A stretch of DNA of 64,000 nt from Enterococcus sp. ZJ1622 (GCF_011038845.1 NZ_JAAKDW010000006.1:5001-69000); one strand, 5' to 3'; shown: positions 1 to 9,170, counted from the stretch's first letter. The notes: generated from the letters alone by a model not told the origin. Made by a program: numbers and translations.

Positions 1-32
1 TGCCCCTTGTGAGAGTAGGACGTCGCCACGCA
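1..32 (+). rRNA. 5S ribosomal RNA, 3' end only
   Basis: The first ~32 bases match the conserved 3' end of bacterial 5S rRNA (the GAGAGTAGGACGTCGCC arm followed by the 3' strand of the terminal helix). The rest of the gene lies upstream of the window. A strong terminator follows about 12 bases later, so this is the end of an rRNA operon on the plus strand. No tRNA follows it before the terminator. Confidence 0.85.
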
Positions 33-43
33 AATGGTAAAAA

Positions 44-76
44 ACAGATGAGCTGTTAAAGCTCATCTGTTTTTTT
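44..76 (+). terminator. Intrinsic terminator of the rRNA operon
   Basis: A perfect 10-bp stem (ACAGATGAGC at 44-53 with its complement at 61-70), a 7-base loop and a run of seven T. It directly follows the 5S rRNA end and precedes the promoter region of yhaO. Confidence 0.9.
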
Positions 77-162
77 GCATGAAAAGCGAACAAATTTTCG
101 GTTAATGATGAAAAAAATAGTTGGAAATGTTATGATAAAAGAAAAAGAAGGAGGTATGATTG

Positions 163-1383
163 ATGGTAAAATTCATCCATGCAGCAGATTTACATATGGA
201 TAGATCCTTTGAAGGTTTAACGATTCTTGATGAGAACATACAAGAAAGATTATTGAAAGCAAATCTTACAGTATTGTCAAATATTGTTGATCAAGCTGTA
301 ATGAATCATGTTGATTTTGTCTTATTTGCTGGAGATAATTTCCACCAAAACAGACCTTCATTAAAAATCCAAAAGCATTTTTCTGAACAAATGTATCGGT
401 TGAAACAAAAAAATATCCAAGTATACATGATTTTTGGCAACCATGATTTTTACCAACGAGAACGTTACTGGTTTGATTTCCCTGATAATGTCCATTTATT
501 TACTTCTGAATCAGTAGAAACGAAAAAATTCAGTATATCTTCAGGTGAAACGTTAGCAATCAGCGGCTTCAGCTATTGCCATCCATGGATTAGAGAGGAA
601 AAAGTGTCTGAATTTCCCAATCGAGCTGCAGTCGACTATCATATTGGCTTATATCATGGGGAAGTAGGAACGCAGATGCAAGGGAATTATGCACCGTTTC
701 TTCCATCGAGAATGCAGGAAAAAGGCTATGATTATTGGGCATTAGGGCATATACACGTACCTATGGCAATGAATGAATCAAAAAATATCGTTTATCCCGG
801 GGCACCACAAGGGCATACACAAAAAGAAAAAACAGCTACTTCGGTTCTGCTAGTGGAGTTATCAGCTAATCAATCACAGTTGAAGCCACTAGAGGTAGCG
901 GAGGTGTACTGGAAAAGCCAAGAAGTCTCATTACAGCATGCAAAATCAACGAAAGATATTTTGGATATCGTCCAACAACAGCTTCCAGCAGAGATGTCAA
1001 AGTTTAACTTGATAGAACTGAAAATCAAAGACTATGAGCATCTGAGCATGGAAGTTGTCGAACGAATACAAACTGGTGAATTGCTGGATTATTTATCAGA
1101 AGAAATCACTCAATTTTCATCTAATTTATTTGTTTGGCGTATTTCTATTATGAATAGCGAATCCAAAACTCGGATACCATTGACTGCTTCGACGAAATTG
1201 ATGGACCAGTTATTTGAAAACTATCAGATACCGCAAGATTTCCATCAGATTTTACATGAAGCATTTGGTCATCAAGAAGCGGCTAAACTATTGAATGACT
1301 TACCTGATTACCAGGAGCAGACGCTTGAAAAAGCAAAAGAACTACTTAAACAGGACTTTTTATTCGAGGAGGCTCGAGAATGA
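163..1383 (+). CDS. yhaO: YhaO-type metallophosphoesterase (Mre11/SbcD-like DNA exonuclease)
   Basis: Calcineurin-like phosphoesterase of 406 aa. The metal-ligand motifs are visible in order: HAADLHMD near the N-terminus, FAGDNF at about residue 50, FGNHDF near 86, and later GLYHGE and ALGHIHVP. The layout is that of SbcD/Mre11 nucleases, and together with YhaN it matches B. subtilis YhaO. The ATG at 163 is preferred over the TTG at 160 because GGAGG at 150-154 sits 8 bases before it. The stop overlaps the yhaN start (ATGA), so the two are translationally coupled. This is a second SbcD-like protein besides the true sbcD at 38.8 kb. Role in DNA repair is inferred from family. Confidence 0.9.
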   Translation: MVKFIHAADLHMDRSFEGLTILDENIQERLLKANLTVLSNIVDQAVMNHVDFVLFAGDNFHQNRPSLKIQKHFSEQMYRLKQKNIQVYMIFGNHDFYQRERYWFDFPDNVHLFTSESVETKKFSISSGETLAISGFSYCHPWIREEKVSEFPNRAAVDYHIGLYHGEVGTQMQGNYAPFLPSRMQEKGYDYWALGHIHVPMAMNESKNIVYPGAPQGHTQKEKTATSVLLVELSANQSQLKPLEVAEVYWKSQEVSLQHAKSTKDILDIVQQQLPAEMSKFNLIELKIKDYEHLSMEVVERIQTGELLDYLSEEITQFSSNLFVWRISIMNSESKTRIPLTASTKLMDQLFENYQIPQDFHQILHEAFGHQEAAKLLNDLPDYQEQTLEKAKELLKQDFLFEEARE

Positions 1384-4097
1384 AGATTTTACGGATCGAA
1401 ATTGCTGCTTTTGGGAAATGGCGTCAAAAAATTTTCGATTTTTCTTCTGGCAATCAATTGTTCTATGGTGAAAACGAAGCAGGAAAATCAACGATCTATC
1501 AGTTTATCCAAGCGATATTATTCGGATTTCCTTCAAAGGGACGCAAAAAGAAAGATTATACGCCCAAAGACGGAGCAGCTTATGGCGGGAGATTGTGGAT
1601 CGAACATCCAGTACATGGCGAATTTTTGGTTGAACGATACAAGCAGCAAAATCGCGGCAAGGCGAAAGTCACGTTGAATGGACAAATCGGAAGCGATGAT
1701 CTACTAGAAAAACTGATTGCGCCACTGACAAAAGAGCTGTTCCAGCAAGTATTTACTTTTCAGCAGGAACAGTTAACAGAGTTGGATCATTTAAGAGAAA
1801 AAGAACTGCACGATGCATTGATCTCTCTGGGAATCACAGGAAGTTCGCACGTATTCCAAAAAAGACAAGAGTATTATCAGCAAGCACAGCAACTTTTTAA
1901 GAAAAAAGGACAGAAACTGCCAATCAACCAAAAATTGAATGACTGGAAAATCCTGCAAGACAAGATCCGCCAAAAGCAAAACCAAGAAGCTGTTTTCGGT
2001 GAACTGATCAACCAAGAAAATGACTACAGAAAGCAGCAGGAGCGATTACTAAAACAGCTCAAAGACATGAATGAACAGTTTACTCGGTTAAAACAGCAGG
2101 AAATGAACTTTTCGTTGTATGAAGAGTGGCAGCAGTTGAATGAGAATACATTAGACGATATACCAGAAGAGCAGCTTTTGCTGGATCTTTCAGAATTTTC
2201 CAAGCGTTATCAACAGATGAGTGAACGTTTAGAGGAATTGGAAGAAACACTAGAAAAGCACAGCGGGATGGATCAGCAATCTGCACGTTATTATTTTTAT
2301 TTAGAACAAGAAGATACATTGAAAGAACTGCTGCAACAGCAATTGTCAACAGAACAACTGAATAATGAACGGCAGCGTCTGCAAATAGAAACGAGAGAGA
2401 CTGAATCAGAGCTGAAAATATTGGAACAACGATGGCAATGGTTTAGAAACAATGAACCGAAAGAATTTTTGGATGAAGAAGAATGGAAAGAACTGATTGC
2501 TGAAAATCGGCAGTTACAAGATCGATCCAATCAAATGCAGATTCGATTGCAAATAGCAAAAGAGCAACAGCAAACAATCGAAGCAGAAGTGAATCGCTTG
2601 GAAGAAACTTATCCTTCTTTAGTACAGATCCAGCCAGAAAATGAACCGACAAATAACGACTGGAAACCTTATGCGCTTGGAGCAGCGGCTGTTGTAGTAG
2701 GACTCTTTGTGCCGATGCCATGGAAACTGCTTTTCTTTGCAACTGCTGTCGGATTGATTGCTTATCGGTTCTATCAAGGGAAAAATGGAACGAATCAAAA
2801 CAATCGTTTTCCAGAAATCAAAGGGATGTGGCAGGAAAAACTAGGGCAACTCGATGTCGTCTTGGCACAAATCGAAGAAATTTCTCAAAGTAAAAAACAG
2901 AATCAGGAAGAACAACTTTCATTCCAGCGAAAAGTGGCAGAATTTGCCTTCCAGCACTCATTAGGAAAAATGAACAGCTTAACGATCATGCAAGAATATG
3001 GACAAGAAGTAGCAGATTATTTAAAACTTCGAGAAGTATTTGACCGTAAACAGAAAAGAGAAGAAGAGATCCATCAGAAATTAGCGCAAATTGACCAGAA
3101 ATTCGATGCGGTCAAAGAATGGCTGCCTGTACAGGATAAGATGATCTCAGAAAAGATGTCACTCTTGTCAAACTTCATCCAAGAGATGGAACAAATGAAA
3201 TTTGCTCGAAGTTACCAACAGAATACGCTGCTAAAACAGGAAATCAATCAGCTGAAAAAGAAACAAAAGTTATGGATACAACAATATAGTGAAAAAATGC
3301 AACAAGTCTCTCTTTCTTATCCATCAGAGGTACCAGCTTATTTGCAAAAAGCGAAACAAACCAAGCAGAAGATAAAACGATTGACTGAATTGAACGAACT
3401 TCTTACGCCGTTATTCCCTAAAAAAGTCACACGAGTACAGCTGCTCTCTGAGTTGAAGCACCTTCAAGAAACTAGGGCACAACTGCAGGCGGAAGAAAAA
3501 TCTGTTAGTGAACAACGCCAGCGCATCCAGCTTCAAGTAGAGGAATTGCAGCGAGATGGGACTTTGGATGAATTGTATCAGCAAGCAAGTCGACAAAAAG
3601 CTGAGTTACAGCAACTGCTGACAAAATGGGGCGGTTTAGAGATCGCAGGTACATTTTTAGGGGATCTTTCCACAGAGATGAGTGAACGGCAGCTGCCGCA
3701 GCTATTGAAGGCAGCAGGACATTATCTAAGTATTTTGACAAAAGACAAATACCAGGAGATTTTACTGAAAAATGATACACTGACACTGACAGATGGCTAT
3801 ACGGATTTTCCAATCTATGAATTGTCGACAGGAACGAAAGATCAATTGATCATGGCTATGCGATTTGCTTATCTTTCACTAGAAGCAAATCGAGCGTTAT
3901 GTCCGATCATCATTGATGATGGTTGGCTGCACTACGATCACCAGCGAAAATACCGTTTGGCTGAACTTTTAGCTGGATTTGGGGAAAAGTATCAGATAAT
4001 TTGTTTTTCTTCTGACCAAGAAATGGTAAGCTATTATCAAGAACTGCAGCAATCTGTAAATAAATTAGAGGGAGCAAACAATGAAAAAACTTCGTGA
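1380..4097 (+). CDS. yhaN: YhaN-type Rad50/SbcC-like ATPase with coiled coil and central membrane segment
   Basis: A 905-aa SMC/Rad50-like ATPase. Walker A is GENEAGKST at residues 30-38. The C-terminal half of the split ATPase has the signature-like ELSTGTKDQ and Walker B IIIDDGW near 842-849. Between them lie long Gln/Glu/Lys-rich coiled coils. Unusual for Rad50-like proteins, a hydrophobic stretch at about residues 431-463 could form a membrane hairpin, and no CXXC zinc hook is seen. It starts inside the yhaO stop codon and ends inside yhaM, so yhaO-yhaN-yhaM form one operon. The likely partner is YhaO, forming an Mre11-Rad50-like complex at the membrane; substrate and role are inferred. 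Confidence 0.9.
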   Translation: MKILRIEIAAFGKWRQKIFDFSSGNQLFYGENEAGKSTIYQFIQAILFGFPSKGRKKKDYTPKDGAAYGGRLWIEHPVHGEFLVERYKQQNRGKAKVTLNGQIGSDDLLEKLIAPLTKELFQQVFTFQQEQLTELDHLREKELHDALISLGITGSSHVFQKRQEYYQQAQQLFKKKGQKLPINQKLNDWKILQDKIRQKQNQEAVFGELINQENDYRKQQERLLKQLKDMNEQFTRLKQQEMNFSLYEEWQQLNENTLDDIPEEQLLLDLSEFSKRYQQMSERLEELEETLEKHSGMDQQSARYYFYLEQEDTLKELLQQQLSTEQLNNERQRLQIETRETESELKILEQRWQWFRNNEPKEFLDEEEWKELIAENRQLQDRSNQMQIRLQIAKEQQQTIEAEVNRLEETYPSLVQIQPENEPTNNDWKPYALGAAAVVVGLFVPMPWKLLFFATAVGLIAYRFYQGKNGTNQNNRFPEIKGMWQEKLGQLDVVLAQIEEISQSKKQNQEEQLSFQRKVAEFAFQHSLGKMNSLTIMQEYGQEVADYLKLREVFDRKQKREEEIHQKLAQIDQKFDAVKEWLPVQDKMISEKMSLLSNFIQEMEQMKFARSYQQNTLLKQEINQLKKKQKLWIQQYSEKMQQVSLSYPSEVPAYLQKAKQTKQKIKRLTELNELLTPLFPKKVTRVQLLSELKHLQETRAQLQAEEKSVSEQRQRIQLQVEELQRDGTLDELYQQASRQKAELQQLLTKWGGLEIAGTFLGDLSTEMSERQLPQLLKAAGHYLSILTKDKYQEILLKNDTLTLTDGYTDFPIYELSTGTKDQLIMAMRFAYLSLEANRALCPIIIDDGWLHYDHQRKYRLAELLAGFGEKYQIICFSSDQEMVSYYQELQQSVNKLEGANNEKTS

Positions 4098-5025
4098 ATT
4101 AATGATTGATGAACAGTTTGAACTGTTCGTTTTGATCAAAAACGCCGATGTAAGAATAGCCAAGAATGGGAAGAAATTCATCGCTTTTACGTTTCAGGAT
4201 ACCTCTGGGACTATTGACGGCAAATATTGGGACGCATCAGAAGAAGAAATCAGTAAATTTACTGCTGGAACAGTTGTTTTTCTAAATGGAAAAAGAGAAG
4301 TATACCAAGGGAATCCACAAGTAAAGATCTTGCATATGCGTCTGACGAGAATGGATGAGCCTGGAGAACCTAGCCTTTATATGGAAAGAGCACCGCTTAA
4401 GAAAGAAGATATGGAAGAAGAAATCAACCAGCTGCTGTTTGAAATCACGAACGCACACTGGAACCGTATCGTTCGGCATTTGTTAAACAAATACCAAAAA
4501 CAGTTTTTTGAATTTCCAGCGGCAAAAAGAAACCATCATGCATTTGCCAGTGGTCTGGCTTATCATACATTGACGATGCTCCATTTAGGGAAATCGATCG
4601 CAGATGAATACCCAGAACTGAACCGGGCGTTGCTGTATGCGGGGATCATTCTTCATGATCTTGGGAAAGTGATCGAGTTATCTGGAGCAATGTCTACAGA
4701 ATATACGCTAGCAGGAAATCTAGTGGGGCATCTGGTACTAATCGATGAAGAAATCACAAAGGCATGTATCGCGTTGAAAATCGACGAATCAGATGAAGAT
4801 GTCCTAGTATTGAGACATATGGTTTTAGCACATCATGGATTGCTAGAATATGGCTCTCCTGTACGTCCAAGGATCATGGAAGCGGAAGTGCTGCATCAAA
4901 TCGACAATATCGATGCGTCGATGCAGATGATGCTGACATCTATTCGACAAACAGATCCAGGAAAATATACAGACCGAATCTTCGGAATGGATAATCGCAG
5001 TTTTTACGTACCTAAAGATATTTGA
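4081..5025 (+). CDS. yhaM: 3'-5' exoribonuclease YhaM
   Basis: A 314-aa protein, the same length as B. subtilis YhaM. The N-terminal part (about residues 12-85) is an OB-fold nucleic-acid-binding domain. The C-terminal part is an HD domain, with FASGLAYHT near 158 and ILHDLGK near 191 giving the metal-binding His and His-Asp. The family degrades RNA, and single-stranded DNA, from the 3' end. It overlaps the end of yhaN by 17 bases and has GGGAG upstream, so it is the last gene of the operon. A bidirectional terminator follows. The family is secure; the in vivo target is not evident. Confidence 0.93.
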   Translation: MKKLRELMIDEQFELFVLIKNADVRIAKNGKKFIAFTFQDTSGTIDGKYWDASEEEISKFTAGTVVFLNGKREVYQGNPQVKILHMRLTRMDEPGEPSLYMERAPLKKEDMEEEINQLLFEITNAHWNRIVRHLLNKYQKQFFEFPAAKRNHHAFASGLAYHTLTMLHLGKSIADEYPELNRALLYAGIILHDLGKVIELSGAMSTEYTLAGNLVGHLVLIDEEITKACIALKIDESDEDVLVLRHMVLAHHGLLEYGSPVRPRIMEAEVLHQIDNIDASMQMMLTSIRQTDPGKYTDRIFGMDNRSFYVPKDI

Positions 5026-5049
5026 ATAAGATGTGGAACGATCAGACAT

Positions 5050-5080
5050 AAAAAAGCATGGCAAATCGCCATGCTTTTTT
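5050..5080. terminator. Bidirectional terminator between yhaM and prsA
   Basis: A GCATGGC/GCCATGC stem with a 5-base loop, flanked by six A on the left and six T on the right. It can therefore terminate the convergent yhaM (plus) and prsA (minus) transcripts. Confidence 0.9.
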
Positions 5081-5091
5081 GCATCCAATGT

Positions 5092-6102
5092 TTATTTAGA
5101 AGACTCAGTTGTGCTTTCTTCTGTGGAAGAATCTTTAGTTGAGTCAGCTGTTTTTGAATCTTTAGTTGAAGAAGACTTCGTACCTGAATCAGCAGTACCG
5201 GATGAAGAAGTAGTTGTAAAGGCACTCAATACGCTTTCGAAGGCATCGTCTTTGATCTTCACATTTGCTTCTTTCAATTCTTCGCCGATTACTTTTGTTG
5301 TAAAGTTGCTGTCATTCATTTGTGTCTCAGTGGCGATTTCTTTCAACTGATCTTTGTATTTGTCCATGTCATTGCCTTTGTTCTGGTTTTTCACCATTTT
5401 GACCACATAGTAATCTGTTGAATAATTTGTCGTATTCGTTGCAGTAATCACGTCAGATACTTGACCGTCTTTCAATTTGAAAGCTGCTTCTTTCACTTCA
5501 GTTGGGACAGTCGCAGTTTGTGAATCGAATTTGATCTTGCCACCGTCTTCTTTTGTTTCAGTATCTGTCGATTTATCTTTTGCCAGTTTAGCGAAATCTT
5601 CCCCGTCATCGGCTGATTTCTTCACTTCTTTGGCTTCATCTTCGCTTGCTACTTTGATGATTTGTGCTTCAACTTCTGGATGGAAGGATTCCCATGCAGT
5701 CTTCAGATCATCATCAGTTACATCAACGTGTGCTTTCAACCCTGCTTCAAGGGCTAAGTTGTTACGGATATATTCTTTATAGGTGTCCTCTGTATAACCG
5801 GCAGATTTCAATTGGGATTCGAATGTATCCCCTAAGGAATCTTTTTGCTTTTTGTATTCGGCGTCTACTTTCTTATCTGTTACTTTGTTGCCGTATTTGT
5901 TATTGAACACTTTATAGATGATCATACGCTGAACTAAAGTCTGATTTGAAGGTTCTAATTTAGCTTCGTCATAAAAATCAGAAACAGTGATCGTTCCGCC
6001 CTTCATTGTAGCGATATCTTTATTTGTATCGCCAGAACAAGCTGCTAGCGATAAAACAGCTAATGCACTAGTAGCTGCTAAGATTATTTTTTTCTTTTTC
6101 AT
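5092..6102 (-). CDS. prsA: Foldase lipoprotein PrsA (parvulin peptidyl-prolyl isomerase)
   Basis: A 336-aa lipoprotein that helps exported proteins fold outside the membrane. The signal peptide is MKKKK plus a hydrophobic stretch, with lipobox LAAC and the lipidated Cys22. A parvulin (rotamase) domain lies at about residues 130-230, with a GGKIKF-type motif, flanked by helical chaperone segments. The C-terminus is a Ser/Thr/Lys/Glu-rich tail, probably a flexible spacer in the wall. A TTG at 6105 lies just upstream in frame: AGGAG is 9 bases from the TTG and 12 from the ATG, so the TTG cannot be excluded. Transcribed alone, convergent with yhaM. Confidence 0.95.
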   Translation of the reverse strand: MKKKKIILAATSALAVLSLAACSGDTNKDIATMKGGTITVSDFYDEAKLEPSNQTLVQRMIIYKVFNNKYGNKVTDKKVDAEYKKQKDSLGDTFESQLKSAGYTEDTYKEYIRNNLALEAGLKAHVDVTDDDLKTAWESFHPEVEAQIIKVASEDEAKEVKKSADDGEDFAKLAKDKSTDTETKEDGGKIKFDSQTATVPTEVKEAAFKLKDGQVSDVITATNTTNYSTDYYVVKMVKNQNKGNDMDKYKDQLKEIATETQMNDSNFTTKVIGEELKEANVKIKDDAFESVLSAFTTTSSSGTADSGTKSSSTKDSKTADSTKDSSTEESTTESSK

Positions 6103-6147
6103 CAATTTTTTGCACTCCTGTAATTTATTATTATTTTTACATCTATA

Positions 6148-6153
6148 ACTATA
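6148..6153 (-). promoter_or_regulatory. Extended -10 promoter of prsA
   Basis: On the minus strand TATGGTATAGT gives an extended -10 (TG-G-TATAGT), about 45 bases before the prsA start. No good -35 is visible, as expected for extended -10 promoters. Confidence 0.45.
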
Positions 6154-6281
6154 CCATATCCAAATGCTGATAAAAACGTTCTCGTGATAGTTTCAAACAA
6201 AATTCAAAGTTTCATCACATTCGTCACAAAAATAAAATAAACAGAAAAAAACAATACTCATAACTGCTGCGAATAAACGCA

Positions 6282-6629
6282 TTATTGCGCGTAATATGGG
6301 GAATCTGGAAGGTCAGCAGTCAGCTTTTCTACTTGTTCATTGATTTGAGCAATACGTGGTTCTGCTTGGAATTTAAAGTCTTCGATATCTTTTTGGATCG
6401 CTTCTTGGAATTCAGGAATAACAGTGCTAGCTGTTTCTTTTGTTTCGGCTAAGGCACGTTTGAAATGATTGAGACTGTTATTTAATTCATTCGTCAATTC
6501 TGTGGCTTCATCTAATTCCTGAATCAGTTTCTTTCTGGTGTCATTTCCGCTTCTAGGTGCGAAAAACAGACCTCCGACTGTGCCGACTGCCGCGCCAAAG
6601 ACTAAGCCTTTTAGAAAGTTTTTAATCAT
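6282..6629 (-). CDS. YtxH-domain small membrane-associated protein
   Basis: A 115-aa protein with one N-terminal hydrophobic glycine-rich segment (about residues 5-25, GLVFGAAVGTVGGLFFAP) followed by a charged helical region. This is the YtxH-domain arrangement, often called a general stress or gas-vesicle-like protein. Its start overlaps the end of the HIT gene by 8 bases, so the two form an operon. The equivalent B. subtilis gene (yhaH) lies in the same neighbourhood. Molecular function is unknown. Confidence 0.8.
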   Translation of the reverse strand: MIKNFLKGLVFGAAVGTVGGLFFAPRSGNDTRKKLIQELDEATELTNELNNSLNHFKRALAETKETASTVIPEFQEAIQKDIEDFKFQAEPRIAQINEQVEKLTADLPDSPYYAQ

Positions 6630-7056
6630 TGTCAGCCACCTGCTTTTGGATCGCTTCTTGGATCGCGGTCAATTCTTCTGAAGAATACTGGTCTTGATGA
6701 TTGCCGAAATGGATAGAAAAATCATCGTCTTTACTGTATCGGGGAACCAAATGGATATGTGAATGGAAAACAGACTGATAAGCCATTTCCCGATTATTAT
6801 TCAAAATATTCAATCCCTGCATCTCAGGGAATGCTTTTTCCAGCGCCTTTGCGATTTTAGGAAGTCGTGAAAAAACTTCGCCAGCTAGTTTGTCTTCATA
6901 TTCGAAGATGTCAGTAACATGTTCTTTTGGTACGACAAGCGTGTGCCCTTTAGTTGTTTGGGAGATATCCAAGAAGGCGTAAACGATGTCGTCTTCGTAG
7001 ATTTTATAGCTAGGGATTTCTTGGTTGATGATTTTGCAAAAAATACAGTTTTCCAT
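6622..7056 (-). CDS. hit: HIT family nucleotide hydrolase/transferase
   Basis: A 144-aa histidine-triad protein. The catalytic triad HSHIHLVPR is at residues 98-106 and an N-terminal zinc-type CIFC at residues 4-7. HIT enzymes hydrolyse nucleoside phosphoramidates or dinucleotides; the physiological substrate here is unknown. The ATG at 7056 is preferred over the one three codons upstream, because AAAGG lies 9 bases before it and overlaps the upstream ATG. The gene is divergent from ecsA, as in the B. subtilis hit-ecs locus order, and is followed by the ytxH-domain gene. Confidence 0.92.
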   Translation of the reverse strand: MENCIFCKIINQEIPSYKIYEDDIVYAFLDISQTTKGHTLVVPKEHVTDIFEYEDKLAGEVFSRLPKIAKALEKAFPEMQGLNILNNNREMAYQSVFHSHIHLVPRYSKDDDFSIHFGNHQDQYSSEELTAIQEAIQKQVADND

Positions 7057-7093
7057 GTAAAACATCCTTTCTATGATGAATTATTGTTTTAGC

Positions 7094-7113
7094 TTAACTT
7101 TACCATAAGTTAA
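7094..7113. promoter_or_regulatory. Inverted repeat in the hit/ecsA divergent promoter region
   Basis: Perfect 7-bp inverted repeat TTAACTT-6-AAGTTAA. On the minus strand it overlaps a TGGTAAAGT extended -10-like sequence suited to hit. It could be an operator; no regulator is identified. Confidence 0.3.
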
Positions 7114-7158
7114 AGATGTTGTAAGGAAAAAAACAAATTGTTCAAAATTTCTTCGTGG

Positions 7159-7164
7159 TATAAT
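7159..7164 (+). promoter_or_regulatory. Extended -10 promoter of ecsAB
   Basis: TGGTATAAT gives an extended -10 with a consensus hexamer at 7159-7164, 30 bases before the ecsA start. A TTGTTC -35-like hexamer lies 15 bases upstream. Confidence 0.6.
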
Positions 7165-7193
7165 AGGAATAACATAGCGACGGAGGAAAAAAT

Positions 7194-7931
7194 ATGAGTT
7201 TAATCGTAAAACATGTAACTGGAGGATACGGCCATCTTCCAGTTCTGAAAGATATCAGTTTTGAAGTGAAACCTGGTGAGATGGTTGGCTTGATTGGATT
7301 GAACGGTGCAGGGAAAAGTACGACAATCAAACATATCATCGGGCTGCTAGATGCAACAAAAGGATCGATCAAGATCAACCAGCTCTCATTGAAAGAAAAC
7401 ACTGAAGCTTATCGAAAGCAAATCGGCTATATTCCAGAAACGCCTTCTTTATATGAAGAGCTTACTTTACGTGAACATATCGAGGTCACTGCAATGGCTT
7501 ATGATATTCCGATGGATGTAGCGATGCAAAGAGCAGAAAAATTATTGAAGACTTTCCGATTAGAAAACCGGTTGGACTGGTTCCCTGCGAATTTCTCAAA
7601 AGGGATGAAACAAAAAGTGATGATATTATGTGCTTTTTTGATTGAGCCTTCTTTATATATCATCGATGAGCCCTTTTTAGGACTGGACCCATTGGCAATC
7701 AATGCCTTGCTGGAATTGATGGTCGAAATGAAACATGAAGGATCAGGGATCTTGATGTCCACGCATATTTTAGCTACTGCAGAAAAATACTGTGATCGCT
7801 TTGTTGTTTTACATAATGGAGAGATCCGTGCGGACGGAACACTTGAAGCACTGCGGGAAGAATTCCAGCTGCCAGACTCTTCATTAGATGAGATTTATAT
7901 CGCATTGACAAAGGAGCAGGACCATGAATGA
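7194..7931 (+). CDS. ecsA: ABC transporter ATP-binding protein EcsA
   Basis: A 245-aa ABC ATPase. Walker A GLNGAGKST is at 35-43, the signature FSKGMKQ at 134-140 and Walker B LYIIDEP at 154-160, followed by the D-loop and a switch His in MSTH. It pairs with the EcsB permease encoded immediately downstream with an 8-base overlap. In B. subtilis EcsAB is needed for secretion, competence and RasP-dependent intramembrane proteolysis; the transported substrate remains unclear. GGAGG is 7 bases before the ATG, and an extended -10 promoter lies upstream. Confidence 0.93.
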   Translation: MSLIVKHVTGGYGHLPVLKDISFEVKPGEMVGLIGLNGAGKSTTIKHIIGLLDATKGSIKINQLSLKENTEAYRKQIGYIPETPSLYEELTLREHIEVTAMAYDIPMDVAMQRAEKLLKTFRLENRLDWFPANFSKGMKQKVMILCAFLIEPSLYIIDEPFLGLDPLAINALLELMVEMKHEGSGILMSTHILATAEKYCDRFVVLHNGEIRADGTLEALREEFQLPDSSLDEIYIALTKEQDHE

Positions 7932-9135
7932 TTTTTTTCGAAAACGTCTAGCGAAACACCAAAAGAAAATGATGAAATACATGCGCTATGTACTCAATGA
8001 TCATTTTGTGCTGGTCTGTCTCTTTTTGTTCGGCGGTGTAGGTCTCTATTATTCCAATTGGCTGAAAAGCTTGACTACTCCGTTTTCTTTTGGTGGAGTG
8101 ATCATTTCTCTCTTTTGGCTTCTTTGCTTGTTTGGAGGAAAGATGGCGACATTTGCTGAAGCGGCTGATCTTGTCTTCTTGTTGCCAAAAGAAAAAGAAA
8201 TGAGAAGCTATTTGCAGCAGGCTTTTCGCTATTCTTGTATTTTCCCGATGTTGTTATTGGGCTTAGCTGGAGGATTTGCTATGCCGCTGGTCGTGGTGAG
8301 CACTGGACAGCCGTTTTCTTTCTTTTTTGTCTACTTAGTGATTTTGTGGTGTTTAAAAACAAGTCATCTGCAAATCAAGAGAGCAGAGCTGTTTCGTTTC
8401 GATCCTGCCTTGATACGAAACTGGAAAGTTGGGTGGGGCATCACTTCAATGGGACTTTTACTTCTATCGGTATACGGTTCCGTTTGGGGTGGTTTGATCG
8501 GAGCACTGGTACAGGCGGGCGTCTATTACTGGTATTTATGGAGACATCTGGCGAAGCATTTGGACTGGGAGAAGATGATACAGATGGAAGAGCAGCGTCT
8601 GCACCAAATCTATCAATTCATCAACTTGTTCACAGATGTTCCCGAAATTACTGCAAGGGTGAAAAGAAGGAGCTATCTGGACCCGCTATTACAAAAAATT
8701 CAAAAAGTCACGTCCAATACGTATCTTTATCTGTACGCGAGAAGATTGGCTAGAGGTTCAGATTTCAGTGGTCTTTATTTAAGATTGGTAGTGATTGGAG
8801 GCATCTTGATTGCCGGTATCACAGAGATCTATTTCAGTCTGTTCATTGGCGCGTTGTTCCTTTATCTGATCGGTTTCCAGCTACTGCCTTTATACAGTCA
8901 ATTTCGCTATATGGTGCTAGTTCAGCTGTATCCAGTAAAAGAAGAGCAGAAGAAACAAGCGATCCAGCGTTTACTCGCAGGTGTATTGCTGTTTGCAGCA
9001 TTGATCTTTGGCGTGATTGCAGCGATCGTTTTGAATGGGATGGAAAGATGGCTGCCTATGCTGGTATATTTGCTGGTTACAGGACTATTTGTTAAACTAT
9101 ATGTACCTTCACGTTTGAAAAAACTTGATGACTGA
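7924..9135 (+). CDS. ecsB: ABC transporter permease EcsB
   Basis: A 403-aa polytopic membrane protein of the EcsB family. Hydrophobic segments cluster in the N-terminal half (about residues 28-50, 57-78, 100-150, 165-200) and again at about 280-325 and 350-395. A cytosolic charged stretch separates the halves. It overlaps ecsA by 8 bases and is followed by an intrinsic terminator, so ecsAB is a two-gene operon here. No ecsC follows. Confidence 0.9.
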   Translation: MNDFFRKRLAKHQKKMMKYMRYVLNDHFVLVCLFLFGGVGLYYSNWLKSLTTPFSFGGVIISLFWLLCLFGGKMATFAEAADLVFLLPKEKEMRSYLQQAFRYSCIFPMLLLGLAGGFAMPLVVVSTGQPFSFFFVYLVILWCLKTSHLQIKRAELFRFDPALIRNWKVGWGITSMGLLLLSVYGSVWGGLIGALVQAGVYYWYLWRHLAKHLDWEKMIQMEEQRLHQIYQFINLFTDVPEITARVKRRSYLDPLLQKIQKVTSNTYLYLYARRLARGSDFSGLYLRLVVIGGILIAGITEIYFSLFIGALFLYLIGFQLLPLYSQFRYMVLVQLYPVKEEQKKQAIQRLLAGVLLFAALIFGVIAAIVLNGMERWLPMLVYLLVTGLFVKLYVPSRLKKLDD

Positions 9136-9170
9136 TTGTGTCATTATTTTGGGGATCGAAAATTACAAGT

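Noticed and set aside
5033-5350. Plus-strand open frame opposite prsA
   Set aside because: It is the antisense of the Ser/Thr-rich prsA tail, lacks an SD and overlaps the terminator; prsA is certain.
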